64,000 bases of DNA from Variovorax paradoxus (GTDB lineage Bacteria > Pseudomonadota > Gammaproteobacteria > Burkholderiales > Burkholderiaceae_C). The notes under the pieces were generated by a model. It saw only the letters and a program-made list of their open reading frames with translations, was not told the DNA's origin and did no database searches. The position numbers and the translations under genes are program-made. Below are positions 29,378 through 40,742 of this stretch, piece by piece (positions within the stretch are counted from its first letter, which is position 1; each line of letters starts with the position of its first letter). Location of the stretch: assembly GCF_009755665.1 (NCBI RefSeq), contig NZ_CP046622.1:2790001-2854000 (forward strand). Direction: 5' to 3'.

Positions 29378-29388
29378 AGAAGCCCTCC

Positions 29389-29418
29389 GAGGATCCGGGC
29401 CGCGCCCCGGATCCTCTT
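29389..29418 (+). terminator. Hairpin terminator after livF
   Basis: An 11-bp perfect stem (29389-29399 with 29406-29416, GAGGATCCGGG arms, 6-nt loop) lies 12 nt after the livF stop and is followed by TTGT. The U tract is short, so efficiency is uncertain. Confidence 0.6.
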
Positions 29419-29441
29419 GTCCCAACAGCGACTGCGTGCCA

Positions 29442-29469
29442 TTGTTGAGCCACGCGAAACGCCTAGAAT
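29442..29469 (+). promoter_or_regulatory. Sigma70-like promoter of the fadB-type gene
   Basis: TTGTTG (29442-29447) and TAGAAT (29464-29469) are 16 nt apart. The leader that follows is unusually T-rich (29493-29510) and can form a GAAAAAG/CTTTTTC hairpin (29475-29498). AAGGA precedes the ATG at 29530. Confidence 0.45.
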
Positions 29470-29529
29470 CCTTCGAAAAAGAACACTCGTGCTTTTTCTT
29501 CTTTTTCTTCACACACCAAGGAACGCAGC

Positions 29530-31635
29530 ATGACGGCTGAATACAAAGTGCTCGGCGATGTCGCCGTGATCACACTGACCAACCCGCCGGTCAACGGTCT
29601 CGGTTTCTCGACCCGCATCGGCATCACCGATGGCCTGTCGAAGGCCAACGCCGACGACGCCGTCAAGGCCATCGTCATCACCGGCGCCGGCAAGGCGTTC
29701 TCGGGCGGGGCGGACATCAAGGAGTTCGGCACGCCCAAGGCGCTGCAAGAGCCCAATCTGCTGAGCGTGATCCTTTCGCTCGAGGCTTCGCCCAAGCCCA
29801 TCGTCGCGGCCATTCATTCGGTGTGCATGGGCGGCGGCCTCGAGCTCGCGCTGGGTTGCCACTACCGCGTGGCGGCTCCCGGCACCAGCATTGCGCTGCC
29901 TGAGGTCAAGCTCGGCCTCATTCCGGGCGCCGGCGGCACGCAGCGCCTGCCGCGCGTCCTGGGCGTGGAAACCGCGCTCAACATGATCGTGAGCGGCGAG
30001 CCGGTCAAGAGCGAGCTGCTCGCCAGCCTCCCGGGCCAGAAGCTGTTCGACAGGCTCGCGGCCTCGCCCGAATCGGTGTTCGAAGAAGCCGTGGCGTTTG
30101 CCAAGAGCGTGGCCGGCAAGACCGGCGACGCATTGCCGCTGGTGCGCAACCTGCCGTGCAAGCATCCGCAGGGCGATGCCTACTTCCAGTTCGCCAAGAA
30201 CATGGTGGGCGGCATGTCGAAGAACTACCCCGCGCCGCTGCAGTGCGTGGAGGCCGTGCAGGCCGCCACCAAGATGAAGTTCGACGCCGGCATGGCTGAA
30301 GAGCGCCGCATCTTCACTTCGCTGATGTTCACGCCCGAGTCGCTCGCGCTGCGCCACCTGTTCATGGCCGAGCGCGCGGCCTCCAAGATTCCCGACGTGG
30401 CCGACGACACGCCCAAGCGCGAGATCAAGTCGGTCGGTGTGATCGGCGCCGGCACCATGGGCGGCGGCATTTCGATGAACTTCCTGAACGCGGGCATCCC
30501 GGTCAAGATTCTCGAGATGAAGCAGGAAGCGCTCGACCGCGGCATTGCCACCATCAAGAAAAACTACGAATCGCAGATCAAGAAGGGCAAGCTCAAGCAG
30601 GACAAGTACGAGCAGCGCATGGCGCTTTTGACCACCACGCTGAGCTACGACGACCTGAAGGACGCCGACCTGATCATCGAAGCCGTGTTCGAGGAACTCG
30701 GCGTGAAGGAGAAGGTGTTCAAGGAGATCGACCGCGTCGCCAAGAAGGGCGCCATCCTGGCTTCGAATACTTCCACGCTCGACGTCGACAAGATCGCATC
30801 GTTCACCGAGCGTCCGCAGGACGTGGTCGGCATGCACTTCTTCAGCCCCGCCAACGTGATGAAGCTGCTCGAAGTGGTGCGCGGCAAGCAAACGGGCAAG
30901 GATGTTCTGGCCACCGTCATGGACATCGGCAAGAAGATCAAGAAGACCGCCGTGGTCTCGGGCGTGTGCGACGGCTTCATTGGCAACCGCATGATCGAGC
31001 AGTACTCGCGCCAGGCGGGCTTTTTGCTCGACGAGGGCGCCACGCCGCAGCAGGTCGACAAGGCCATCGAGAAGTTCGGCTTTGCCATGGGCCCGTTCCG
31101 CATGGGCGACCTGGCCGGCAACGACATCGGCTGGGCCATTCGCAAGCGCCGCGCCGTGGAGCATCCGAACATGAAGTACAGCCGCACGGCCGACAAGCTG
31201 TGCGAACTGGGCCGCTTCGGCCAGAAGACTGGGGCAGGGTGGTACGACTACCAGGCTGGCAAGCGCGATGCGATTCCTTCGGACCTCGTCAACAAGATGA
31301 TCGAAGACCATCGCAAGGAATTGGGCATCACGCCGCGCAAGATTTCGGACGAAGAGATCGTGCAGCGCCTGGTGTATGCGCTGGTCAACGAAGGCGCGCA
31401 CATCCTCGAGGACGGCATCGCCTCGAAGGCGGGCGACATCGACATGGTGTACCTCACCGGCTACGGCTTCCCGATCTGGCGCGGCGGCCCGATGCACTAC
31501 GCATCGCAAGTCGGCCTCTATAACGTGGCCGAAACCATGAAGCGCTTTGCCAAGAACCCGCGCGACGACGCCGAGTTCTGGCAGCCAGCGCCGCTGATTC
31601 AGAAGCTGGTCGCCGAAGGCAAGTCCTTCAGCTGA
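29530..31635 (+). CDS. Fused enoyl-CoA hydratase / 3-hydroxyacyl-CoA dehydrogenase
   Basis: Two-step beta-oxidation enzyme (701 residues): hydration of trans-2-enoyl-CoA and NAD-dependent oxidation of the 3-hydroxy product. The N-terminal crotonase domain shows [11 protein letters not shown], the catalytic-Glu segment [10 protein letters not shown] and [15 protein letters not shown]. The dehydrogenase domain begins at about 300 with [11 protein letters not shown] and has the catalytic His in [17 protein letters not shown]. It is a FadB/FadJ-type or peroxisomal-type bifunctional protein. The partner thiolase lies 1.5 kb downstream beyond a peptidase gene. AAGGA precedes the start. A putative promoter of its own lies upstream. 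Confidence 0.95.
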   Translation: MTAEYKVLGDVAVITLTNPPVNGLGFSTRIGITDGLSKANADDAVKAIVITGAGKAFSGGADIKEFGTPKALQEPNLLSVILSLEASPKPIVAAIHSVCMGGGLELALGCHYRVAAPGTSIALPEVKLGLIPGAGGTQRLPRVLGVETALNMIVSGEPVKSELLASLPGQKLFDRLAASPESVFEEAVAFAKSVAGKTGDALPLVRNLPCKHPQGDAYFQFAKNMVGGMSKNYPAPLQCVEAVQAATKMKFDAGMAEERRIFTSLMFTPESLALRHLFMAERAASKIPDVADDTPKREIKSVGVIGAGTMGGGISMNFLNAGIPVKILEMKQEALDRGIATIKKNYESQIKKGKLKQDKYEQRMALLTTTLSYDDLKDADLIIEAVFEELGVKEKVFKEIDRVAKKGAILASNTSTLDVDKIASFTERPQDVVGMHFFSPANVMKLLEVVRGKQTGKDVLATVMDIGKKIKKTAVVSGVCDGFIGNRMIEQYSRQAGFLLDEGATPQQVDKAIEKFGFAMGPFRMGDLAGNDIGWAIRKRRAVEHPNMKYSRTADKLCELGRFGQKTGAGWYDYQAGKRDAIPSDLVNKMIEDHRKELGITPRKISDEEIVQRLVYALVNEGAHILEDGIASKAGDIDMVYLTGYGFPIWRGGPMHYASQVGLYNVAETMKRFAKNPRDDAEFWQPAPLIQKLVAEGKSFS

Positions 31636-31655
31636 TGCGGGAAGCCTGACCGCCC

Positions 31656-33131
31656 ATGTTGAAACGCATCCTTGCCGGATTGCTGCTGGTACTCGTGGTG
31701 CTGGTGGCAGCCGTGGCGGTCAAGACCTGGCGCACGCCGTCGCAGCAACTGGCGGTAGCGCCCGCTCCCAAGCTCGAGATCGACGTGCAGGCCGCCGCCA
31801 AGCGGCTGGCCGGCGCAATTCCGATCCGCACCGTTTCCAGCCTTGACGATCCGGCCGCCAACCTGGCCGAGTTCGACAAGCTGCACGCCTACCTGGAGCA
31901 GCAGTTTCCCAAGGTCCACGCCACCCTGAAGAAGGAAGTGGTGGGCCAGAAGGCGCTGCTGTACACATGGGCCGGCACCGACGCGGCGGCCAAGCCCATC
32001 GCGCTGATGGCGCACCAGGACATGGTGCCCATTGCCCCCGGCACCGAGAAGGCCTGGACGGTCGATCCCTTCGCCGGCGAGATCAAGGACGGCTTCGTCT
32101 GGGGCCGCGGCACGCTCGACAACAAGAGCAACCTGTTCGCGCAGATGGAAGCCATCGAGCTGCTGATCGGCAGTGGCTTCAAGCCCAGGCAGACCGTCTA
32201 CCTCGTGATGGGCGACGACGAAGAGGTGAGCGGCCTGCGAGGCGCGCTGCCCATCGCCGAGCTGCTCAAGTCGCGCAACGTGCGGCTCGATTGGGTGCTC
32301 GACGAAGGCTTGCTGATTCTCGATGGCGTGCTGCCCGGCCTTTCGAAGCCTGCCGCGCTCATCGGCCTGGCTGAAAAGGGCTACGGCACCTTCTTTCTTT
32401 CGCTCGACACAGCGCCGGGCCATTCGTCGATGCCGCCGCAGCGCAGCGCCATCGGCAGCATGAGCGCTGCGCTCGCCCGGCTCGAAGCCAACCCGATGCC
32501 CGGCGCCATCCAGGGCGTGGCGGCGCAGATGTTCGGTGCCCTTGCGCCCGAAATGGGCGGCGTCAACCGCGTAATGCTTTCCAACCTGTGGCTCACCGAG
32601 CCGCTGGTGCGCAGCCAGCTCCAGAAGAGCCCAAGCAGCAACGCGATGCTGCGCACGACCACGGCGCTCACCATCGTCCGCGCCGGCAACAAGGACAACG
32701 TGCTGCCCGGCCGCGCCGAGGCGGCGGTCAACTTCCGCATCCTGCCGGGCGACACCATCGACAGCGTGGAAGCGCACCTGCGCAAGGCGCTCGGCAACGA
32801 CGAGATCAAGATCAAGCGCTACCCGGGCAACTCCGAGCCTTCGCCCGTGTCGCCGACCGACAGCACCGGCTACCGCGCCATCCAGCAGGCGGTGCGCCAG
32901 TCGTTCCCCGACGTGGTGGTGGCCCCCGGCCTCATGACGGCCGCCACCGATTCGCGCCACTTCAGCCTGGTGAGCGACGCCGTCTACCGCTTTTCGCCGT
33001 TCCGCATGAAGAGCGAAGACCTCGCGCGCTTCCACGGCAACAACGAACGGCTGGCCGTCTCCAACTACGGCGAGATGATCGGCTTCTATCACCAGCTCCT
33101 GCGCAACACCAACGCTGCGCCGGCGCAATGA
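31656..33131 (+). CDS. M20 family metallopeptidase (Gly-X carboxypeptidase / PM20D1-like)
   Basis: Zn-dependent amidohydrolase of 491 residues. An N-terminal hydrophobic segment (residues 4-22) is an anchor or uncleaved signal, so the enzyme should face the periplasm. Metal-binding motifs are [23 protein letters not shown] and [10 protein letters not shown], and the late His is in [18 protein letters not shown] dimerisation domain lies at about 225-360. The animal homologue PM20D1 hydrolyses or condenses N-acyl amino acids, so release of a fatty acid and an amino acid for the surrounding pathway is an attractive idea but unproven. It sits 20 nt after the fadB-type gene. Confidence 0.88.
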   Translation: MLKRILAGLLLVLVVLVAAVAVKTWRTPSQQLAVAPAPKLEIDVQAAAKRLAGAIPIRTVSSLDDPAANLAEFDKLHAYLEQQFPKVHATLKKEVVGQKALLYTWAGTDAAAKPIALMAHQDMVPIAPGTEKAWTVDPFAGEIKDGFVWGRGTLDNKSNLFAQMEAIELLIGSGFKPRQTVYLVMGDDEEVSGLRGALPIAELLKSRNVRLDWVLDEGLLILDGVLPGLSKPAALIGLAEKGYGTFFLSLDTAPGHSSMPPQRSAIGSMSAALARLEANPMPGAIQGVAAQMFGALAPEMGGVNRVMLSNLWLTEPLVRSQLQKSPSSNAMLRTTTALTIVRAGNKDNVLPGRAEAAVNFRILPGDTIDSVEAHLRKALGNDEIKIKRYPGNSEPSPVSPTDSTGYRAIQQAVRQSFPDVVVAPGLMTAATDSRHFSLVSDAVYRFSPFRMKSEDLARFHGNNERLAVSNYGEMIGFYHQLLRNTNAAPAQ

Positions 33132-33174
33132 CGACAACCACCTCTTTTCCCTTCCATCTTCAAAGGACCTCACC

Positions 33175-34350
33175 ATGACCAGCGCCGTCATCGTTTCCAC
33201 TGCCCGCACGCCGCTCGCCAAGAGCTGGAAGGGTGCCTTCAACATGACGCACGGCGCCACGCTCGGCGGCCACGCGGTGCAGCACGCCATCTCGCGCGCA
33301 GGCATCGAAGCCGCCGAAGTCGACGACGTGATCATGGGCTGCGCAACGCCCGAAGGCGCTACAGGCTCCAACATCGCGCGCCAGATCGCGCTGCGCGCCG
33401 GCTGCCCCGTGACCACCTCGGGCATGACCATCAACCGCTTCTGCTCGTCGGGCCTGCAGACCATTGCCACCGCCGCACAGCGCATCATTGCGGGTGAGGG
33501 CGACGTGTACGTGGCCGGCGGCGTCGAGAGCATTTCGTGCGTGCAGAACGAAGCCAACAAGCACATGCTGGCCGACCCTTGGCTGGTAAAGCACAAGCCC
33601 GAGATCTACTGGAACATGCTGCAGACGGCCGAACAGGTCGCCAAGCGCTACAACATCGGCCGCGACGCGATGGACGAATACGGCGCCGCCAGCCAGCAGA
33701 AGGCCACCGCCGCGCTCGAAGCCGGCCGCTTCAAGGACGAGATCGCCCCCATCACCGTGCTGGCCGGCGTGGCCGACCCCGTGATGGGCCTGCGCACCAA
33801 GGAAGTCACGGTCGAGAACGACGAAGGCATTCGCCCCGGCACCACCAAGGAGGGCATCAGCGGCATTCGTTCGGCACTGCCTGGCGGCCTCATCTCGGCG
33901 GGCAACGCCAGCCAGTTTTCCGACGGCGGCGGCGCCTGCGTGGTGGTCGACGAGAAGTACGCCCAGCAGAAGGGACTCAAGCCGCTCGGCCGCTTTCTCG
34001 GCTTTGCCGTTGCTGGCTGCGAACCCGACGAAATGGGCATCGGCCCGGTCTTCGCCATCCCGAAGGTGCTCAAGCGCCTGGGCCTCACGGTCAACGACAT
34101 CGACCTGTGGGAGCTGAACGAAGCCTTCGCAGTGCAGGTGATCTACTGCCGCGACAAGCTCGGCATTCCGGGCGACCGCCTGAACGTGGACGGCGGCGCC
34201 ATCGCCGTGGGCCACCCCTACGGCGTGAGCGGCCAGCGCCTCACGGGCCACGCGCTCATCGAAGGCAAGCGACGCGGCGCGAAGAAGGTGCTGGTCACCA
34301 TGTGCATCGGCGGCGGCATGGGCGCTGCGGGCGTGTTTGAAATCATCTGA
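33175..34350 (+). CDS. Acetyl-CoA acyltransferase (thiolase)
   Basis: Thiolytic cleavage of 3-ketoacyl-CoA, the last beta-oxidation step. The 391 residues carry the acyl-accepting Cys90 in [12 protein letters not shown], the His in [14 protein letters not shown] and the second Cys in [22 protein letters not shown] is also present. Together with the upstream bifunctional enzyme it makes a FadBA-like set. AAAGGA precedes the ATG. A hairpin repeat element (34392-34443) lies in the 169-nt gap to the next gene. Confidence 0.95.
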   Translation: MTSAVIVSTARTPLAKSWKGAFNMTHGATLGGHAVQHAISRAGIEAAEVDDVIMGCATPEGATGSNIARQIALRAGCPVTTSGMTINRFCSSGLQTIATAAQRIIAGEGDVYVAGGVESISCVQNEANKHMLADPWLVKHKPEIYWNMLQTAEQVAKRYNIGRDAMDEYGAASQQKATAALEAGRFKDEIAPITVLAGVADPVMGLRTKEVTVENDEGIRPGTTKEGISGIRSALPGGLISAGNASQFSDGGGACVVVDEKYAQQKGLKPLGRFLGFAVAGCEPDEMGIGPVFAIPKVLKRLGLTVNDIDLWELNEAFAVQVIYCRDKLGIPGDRLNVDGGAIAVGHPYGVSGQRLTGHALIEGKRRGAKKVLVTMCIGGGMGAAGVFEII

Positions 34351-34391
34351 CTCTCCCCAGTCTGCGGCGCACTTCGTGTGGCGTCCGCCAA

Positions 34392-34443
34392 CCCCCTTCC
34401 GGGGGCAACACCAGCGGACCGGCAGAGCCGGTTCCGCGGTGTT
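34392..34443. repeat. Hairpin repeat element, copy A
   Basis: CCCCC-TTCC-GGGGG is followed by a nested stem: AACACC, GCGG and CCGGC pair with GCCGG, CCGC and GGTGTT around an AGA loop. A second copy of the same element is at 38981-39024. This copy lacks a U tract. The rest of the 169-nt gap holds nothing I recognise apart from the start region of the next gene. Confidence 0.6.
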
Positions 34444-34519
34444 CCACGAACGGGCCTGGCTTCGCCGGCCGACGAGCGCTACCGATCGAAGTCTGTAGCC
34501 TCAACACCGAGATCCGATC

Positions 34520-36373
<1,854 letters not shown>

Positions 36374-36375
36374 AG

Positions 36376-36615
36376 ATGGCCAACGCCGCCCCCAACAACA
36401 ACACCCCCAATCCCGCCAAGCCACCCAAGCCGCACGCGCGGCTCGAGAAGTGGATCTGGATCCTGATCTACGGCGGCCTGTTTGTCGTGATCCTGGGCAT
36501 TGCCACAGGCCGCACAGAGCCCGCGCTCGGCTGGTCGATGGCCGTGCCCGGCGCGGTGGTTGCGCTCGTGGGCGTGGTGCTCATTTATGTGCGATCGCGG
36601 CTGGGTGACAAGTAG
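36376..36615 (+). CDS. Small membrane protein, two transmembrane helices
   Basis: A 79-residue protein: an Asn/Pro-rich head (MANAAPNNNTPNPAKPPKPH), one helix from about 26 to 43, a short loop, and a second helix at about 54-71 followed by a basic end. ATG 36376 is 2 nt after the acyl-CoA dehydrogenase stop, with AGAGGAAG upstream; TTG at 36370 is an alternative. It is translationally coupled to that gene. I do not recognise the family. It could help place the dehydrogenase at the membrane or be an unrelated passenger. Confidence 0.7.
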   Translation: MANAAPNNNTPNPAKPPKPHARLEKWIWILIYGGLFVVILGIATGRTEPALGWSMAVPGAVVALVGVVLIYVRSRLGDK

Positions 36616-36655
36616 CAGCCATCACAACTGAATATCTGAAAACCGGAGACACCCA

Positions 36656-37450
36656 ATGACCCCTCGCACCACCAAGCAGCTGTTCGACCTTACCGGCAAG
36701 ACCGCCCTCATTACCGGCGGCTCGCGCGGCCTTGGCCTGCAGATGGCGCATGCGCTGGGCGAGGCGGGCGCGAAAGTCATGCTCAGCTCCCGCAAGGCCG
36801 AAGACCTGGAGCAGGCCGCGGCCGAGCTGCAATCCGCCGGCATCGACGCGCGCTGGATCGCCGCCGACTGCTCCAAGGAAGAAGACACGCGCCGCCTGGC
36901 CGATGAAACGCTGCAGCGCATGGGCGCCATCGACATCCTCGTGAACAACGCGGGTGCCAGCTGGGGCGCGCCGGCCGAGAGCCATCCGGTCGAGGCATGG
37001 GACAAGGTGATGAACCTCAACGTGCGCGGCTATTTCATCCTGTCGCAGCATGTCGCCAACGGCTACATGATTCCCAAGAAGACGGGCCGCATCATCAACA
37101 TTGCATCCATCGCAGGCCTGAACGGCAACCCGCCCGAGATGCAGACGCTGGCCTACAACACCTCGAAGACAGCGGTGATCGGCTTCACGCGCACGTTGGC
37201 CGCCGAATGGGGCAAGTACAACATCAACGTGAACGCGATCTGCCCAGGCTTCTTCATGACGAAGATGGCCGCCGGCCTGATCAAGTCGCTGGGCGAGGAA
37301 AAGATGGCCTCGCATGCGCCGCTAGGCCGCCTGGGCGACGAAGAAGACCTGAAGGGCCTGACGCTGCTGTACGCAAGCGATGCCGGCAAGCACATCACGG
37401 GGCAGTGGCTCGCGGTGGACGGCGGTGTGAGCGTGGTGCTTGGCGCGTAA
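36656..37450 (+). CDS. SDR family oxidoreductase
   Basis: Classical short-chain dehydrogenase of 264 residues. The NAD(P)-binding TALITGGSRGLGLQ is at about 17-30, NNAGAS at about 98-103, and catalytic Tyr/Lys in YNTSK at about 165-169 preceded by a Ser in NIASIAG. Pattern LAAEWGKYNINVNAICPGFF and the C-terminal TGQWLAVDGGVSV are typical of 3-oxoacyl-reductase or gluconate-5-dehydrogenase relatives. CCGGAG precedes the start. In this block a 3-hydroxyacyl or polyol substrate is plausible. Confidence 0.9.
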   Translation: MTPRTTKQLFDLTGKTALITGGSRGLGLQMAHALGEAGAKVMLSSRKAEDLEQAAAELQSAGIDARWIAADCSKEEDTRRLADETLQRMGAIDILVNNAGASWGAPAESHPVEAWDKVMNLNVRGYFILSQHVANGYMIPKKTGRIINIASIAGLNGNPPEMQTLAYNTSKTAVIGFTRTLAAEWGKYNINVNAICPGFFMTKMAAGLIKSLGEEKMASHAPLGRLGDEEDLKGLTLLYASDAGKHITGQWLAVDGGVSVVLGA

Positions 37451-37462
37451 CCTTGGTGCGCA

Positions 37463-37924
37463 ATGACTGAAGACTCCACCGACATCAACATCCGCTCGTA
37501 CACGAGCCAGATTCCGTTCGCGCGCCACTTGGGCTTCGAGCTCACCAAGTTCGAGGGCGGCGAGTCCGAGATCATCTACACCGCCAAGCCCGAGCATCTG
37601 AACACCTTCGACGTGACTCACGGCGGCGCCTGCATGACGCTGCTCGACATCACCATGGCGGCCGCAGCGCGCAGCGTGGCGCCCGAAACCGGCGTGGTCA
37701 CCATCGAGATGAAGACCAGCTTCATGCAGCCTTCGGTCGGCCCGCTGCACGCGCGCGGCACGCTCATTCACCGCACCGCGACGCTGGCTTTTACAGAAGC
37801 CAAGATCTACGACGAGCAAGAGCGCGTGTGCGCCCATGCCACCGGCACCTTCAAGTACGTGAAGCGCCGGCTGCCTACGGGGCCCGCCAGCGCGAATGCG
37901 ATGCGCCCGCCTTCGACCGACTGA
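37463..37924 (+). CDS. PaaI-type hotdog thioesterase
   Basis: Acyl-CoA thioesterase of the hotdog fold, 153 residues. The family helix motif is NTFDVTHGGACMTLLDITMA and the second strand reads TIEMKTSFMQPSVGPL. Such enzymes release free acids from stalled CoA esters. It begins 12 nt after the SDR gene in the same operon. The Asp and Gly of the HGG-x-D-like region are present, which supports activity. Confidence 0.88.
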   Translation: MTEDSTDINIRSYTSQIPFARHLGFELTKFEGGESEIIYTAKPEHLNTFDVTHGGACMTLLDITMAAAARSVAPETGVVTIEMKTSFMQPSVGPLHARGTLIHRTATLAFTEAKIYDEQERVCAHATGTFKYVKRRLPTGPASANAMRPPSTD

Positions 37925-37957
37925 CCGACCACCGAATGAATCTCCAGGAGCCCATAC

Positions 37958-38974
37958 ATGCCCACCAACAAGCAGATCCACCTCGACAACCGCCCCGATG
38001 GCGAAGCCGTTGCCAGCAACTTCAAGCTCGTGACCGCCGAAACGCCCGCGCTGGCCGAGAACCAGGTGCTGGTGCGCCACCACTACATGAGCCTGGACCC
38101 CTACATGCGCGGCCGCATGAACGACTCCAAGAGCTATGCGCAGCCGCAGCCGCTCGGCCAGGTGATGCAGGGCGGCACCGCCGGTGAAGTGGTGGAGAGC
38201 AAGCACCCCAAGTTCACCGCCGGCGACAAGGTGGTGGGCTTTGGCGGGTGGCAGGAATACAGCGTGGTCGACGCCTCGCAGCCCGGCGCGCTGAAGAAGG
38301 TCGACACCACCCGCGTGCCGCTGTCGCACTACCTCGGCGCGGTCGGCATGCCGGGCGTCACGGCCTGGTATGGGCTGGTAAAGATCATTGCCCCGAAGGC
38401 CGGCGAGACGATGGTGGTTACCGCCGCTAGCGGCGCAGTGGGCAGCGCGTTCGGCGCGCTGGCCAAGGCGCGCGGCTGCCGGGTGGTCGGCATTGCGGGC
38501 GGCCCCGACAAGTGCAAGTACGTGACCGACGAGCTGGGCTTCGACGCCTGCATCGACTACCGCCAGCACCCCGATGTGAAGAGCATGAGCGCCGCGCTCA
38601 AGGAAGCCTGCCCCAACGGCATCGACGGCTACTTCGAGAACGTGGGCGGCTATATCTTCGACGCCGTGCTGCTGCGCGCGAATGCCTTCTCGCGCGTTGC
38701 GCTGTGCGGAATGATCGCGGGCTACGACGGCCAGCCGCTACCGCTGGCCAACCCGGCGCTCATTCTCATCAACCGCATGAAGATCGAAGGCTTCATCGTG
38801 AGCGAGCACATGGAAGTGTGGCCCGAGGCGCTGACCGAGCTCGGCACGCTGGTGGCCACCGGCAAACTCAAGCCGCGCGAGTCGGTGGCGCAAGGCATCG
38901 AATCCGCCCCTGAGGCCTTCCTGGGTTTGCTCAAGGGCAAGAATTTCGGCAAGCAACTGGTCAAGCTGATCTAG
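37958..38974 (+). CDS. NADP-dependent MDR oxidoreductase (CurA/leukotriene-B4 dehydrogenase type)
   Basis: Zn-independent medium-chain reductase of 338 residues that reduces alpha,beta-unsaturated carbonyls. N-terminal catalytic domain with HHYMSLDPYMRGRM; cofactor domain with VTAASGAVGSAFGALAKARGCRVVGIAGG at about 150-178 and YFENVGGYIFDAVL. No structural or catalytic Zn ligands are seen, as expected. CCAGGAG precedes the ATG. A terminator-like repeat element follows the stop. Confidence 0.9.
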   Translation: MPTNKQIHLDNRPDGEAVASNFKLVTAETPALAENQVLVRHHYMSLDPYMRGRMNDSKSYAQPQPLGQVMQGGTAGEVVESKHPKFTAGDKVVGFGGWQEYSVVDASQPGALKKVDTTRVPLSHYLGAVGMPGVTAWYGLVKIIAPKAGETMVVTAASGAVGSAFGALAKARGCRVVGIAGGPDKCKYVTDELGFDACIDYRQHPDVKSMSAALKEACPNGIDGYFENVGGYIFDAVLLRANAFSRVALCGMIAGYDGQPLPLANPALILINRMKIEGFIVSEHMEVWPEALTELGTLVATGKLKPRESVAQGIESAPEAFLGLLKGKNFGKQLVKLI

Positions 38975-38980
38975 GCTGCC

Positions 38981-39024
38981 GGGGGCCATACCAGCGGCCC
39001 GGCAAACCCGGTGCCGCGGTTTTT
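38981..39024 (+). repeat. Hairpin repeat element, copy B, acting as terminator
   Basis: The stem pairs ACC-A-GCGG-C-CCGG with CCGG-TG-CCGC-GGT and runs straight into TTTTT (39020-39024), 7 nt after the MDR gene stop. Sequence and shape match copy A at 34392-34443, but here the U tract makes it a likely transcription terminator. Confidence 0.65.
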
Positions 39025-39051
39025 CTGGAACTGACTTTTCGGAGGTTCTGT

Positions 39052-40698
39052 ATGAAGAATGCTGGAACGCACGAGGTGTTCAACCAGCCCGTGCCGCTGG
39101 TGGACTACAACCTCTTCGAAACCAACAGGCCCCTGCGCGATGCGTTGCAGTTCAACGCGCCGGCGCTTCAGCTGGCGCAGCTGCATGAACTGGGCGCCGC
39201 CGTCGGCTCGGCCGACATGCAGACGCATGCGCGCCTGGCCAACACCCACACGCCCGAGCTGCACACGCACGATCGTTTCGGCCGGCGCATCGACGAGGTG
39301 GAGTTTCACCCCAGCTACCACGCGCTGATGAAGGCCGCAGTGGGCGCGGGCCTGCACGGCACGCCGTGGACTGGCACTTCCGCCTCGCCGCACGTGCAGC
39401 GGGCGGCGGGCTTCATGCTTTTCACCGAACTGGAATCGTCGGTTCTTTGCCCCATCTCGATGACCTACGCCGCAACGCCCGCGCTGCGCAGCAATGCGGC
39501 GGTGTATGCAGACTGGGGCCCCAAGCTCGGCAGCCTTTGGTACGACCCGGCGCTCAAGTCGTTCAAGGACAAGCCCGGCGTGACCATGGGCATGGGCATG
39601 ACCGAGAAGCAGGGCGGCTCGGACGTGCGGGCCAACACCACAAGCGCGGTGCGCGAGGGCAGCGACGCCTGGGGCGAGCGCTACGCGATCACCGGCCACA
39701 AATGGTTCTTCTCGGCGCCGATGTGCGATGCCTTCCTGGTGCTGGCGCAGGCGCCTGCCGGGCTGAGCTGCTTCTTCCTGCCTCGCGTGTTGCCCGATGG
39801 AAGCCGCAACGCCATCCACATCCAGCGCCTGAAGGACAAGCTCGGCAACAAGGCCAATGCGAGCTCGGAGGTCGAGTTCCACGGCGCCAGCGCCTGGCTC
39901 GTCGGCGAAGAAGGGCGCGGCATTCCGCAGATTCTCGAGATGGGCACGATGACGCGGCTCGACTGCGCGCTGGGCACCAGCGGCCTCATGCGCCAGGCGC
40001 TGAGCCTGGCCATCAACCATACCGTGCAGCGCAACGCCTTCGGCAAGCCGCTCGTCGAGCAGCCGCTCATGAAGAACGTGCTGGCGGACCTTGCGCTCGA
40101 AAGCGAAGCCGCAACCGCGCTTGCCATCCGCCTCGCCCGCGCGTTCGACCGGCAGAACGACGAACATGAACGCCTCATGGCGCGCCTGCTCACGCCGATC
40201 GCCAAGTTCTGGATCTGCAAGCGCGGCAGTCACTTCGCGCAAGAGACCATGGAATGTCTTGGCGGCAACGGCTATGTGGAGGAGGGCGGCGAAGGCAACA
40301 TGGCCCGCATCTACCGCGAGATGCCGCTCAACTCGATCTGGGAGGGGGCGGGCAACATCATGGCGCTCGACCTGCTGCGCGGCCTGCGCAAGGGCGATGC
40401 GGTGGCGGCCCTTGCCAAAGAGCTGGCGCCGGCACGCGGCCAGCATGCTGCATTCGACCGGCTGGCCGACGCGCTGCCGTCCCGCATCGAGGCGATGGCC
40501 TCCGAAACCGAGGCGCGCCGTCTGGCACAGGACGTGGCCCTGGCGGTGCAAGCTGCATTGCTTGCGCAGGCCGCGCCGCCCGCGGTTGTAGGCGCGTTCT
40601 GCGCATCGCGCCTGGGCGGCGATTGGGGCAACGCGTTCGGCACGCTGGGCGCGGGCACCGATTTCAATTCGATCATCGAGCGCGCCAGCCCCCGTTGA
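39052..40698 (+). CDS. Acyl-CoA dehydrogenase, AidB-like
   Basis: 548-residue flavoprotein close in length and sequence pattern to E. coli AidB: early VFNQPVPLVDYNLF, then GMGMTEKQGGSDVRANTT, GHKWFFSAPMCDAFLVLAQ, RLKDKLGNKANASSEVEF and NSIWEGAGNIMALD. AidB binds DNA and is induced by alkylation damage, and has weak isovaleryl-CoA dehydrogenase activity. In this catabolic operon a dehydrogenase role on a branched acyl-CoA is at least as likely. GGAGG lies 7-8 nt before the ATG. An ogt gene is in the window but 15 kb away. Confidence 0.9.
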   Translation: MKNAGTHEVFNQPVPLVDYNLFETNRPLRDALQFNAPALQLAQLHELGAAVGSADMQTHARLANTHTPELHTHDRFGRRIDEVEFHPSYHALMKAAVGAGLHGTPWTGTSASPHVQRAAGFMLFTELESSVLCPISMTYAATPALRSNAAVYADWGPKLGSLWYDPALKSFKDKPGVTMGMGMTEKQGGSDVRANTTSAVREGSDAWGERYAITGHKWFFSAPMCDAFLVLAQAPAGLSCFFLPRVLPDGSRNAIHIQRLKDKLGNKANASSEVEFHGASAWLVGEEGRGIPQILEMGTMTRLDCALGTSGLMRQALSLAINHTVQRNAFGKPLVEQPLMKNVLADLALESEAATALAIRLARAFDRQNDEHERLMARLLTPIAKFWICKRGSHFAQETMECLGGNGYVEEGGEGNMARIYREMPLNSIWEGAGNIMALDLLRGLRKGDAVAALAKELAPARGQHAAFDRLADALPSRIEAMASETEARRLAQDVALAVQAALLAQAAPPAVVGAFCASRLGGDWGNAFGTLGAGTDFNSIIERASPR

Positions 40699-40742
40699 TC
40701 GCATTTCCCCGAACAATTCAAAGAAAGAACACAAGGACCCCG

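Noticed and set aside
29471..29520. T-rich leader before the fadB-type gene as a sign of horizontally acquired DNA.
   Set aside because: It is only about 50 nt, the flanking genes have normal composition, and a promoter and Shine-Dalgarno fit around it.
39052..40698. Naming the AidB-like gene aidB and linking it with ogt as an alkylation-repair set.
   Set aside because: The gene lies in a catabolic operon 15 kb from ogt and no Ada-type regulator is present, so the repair role is not supported here.
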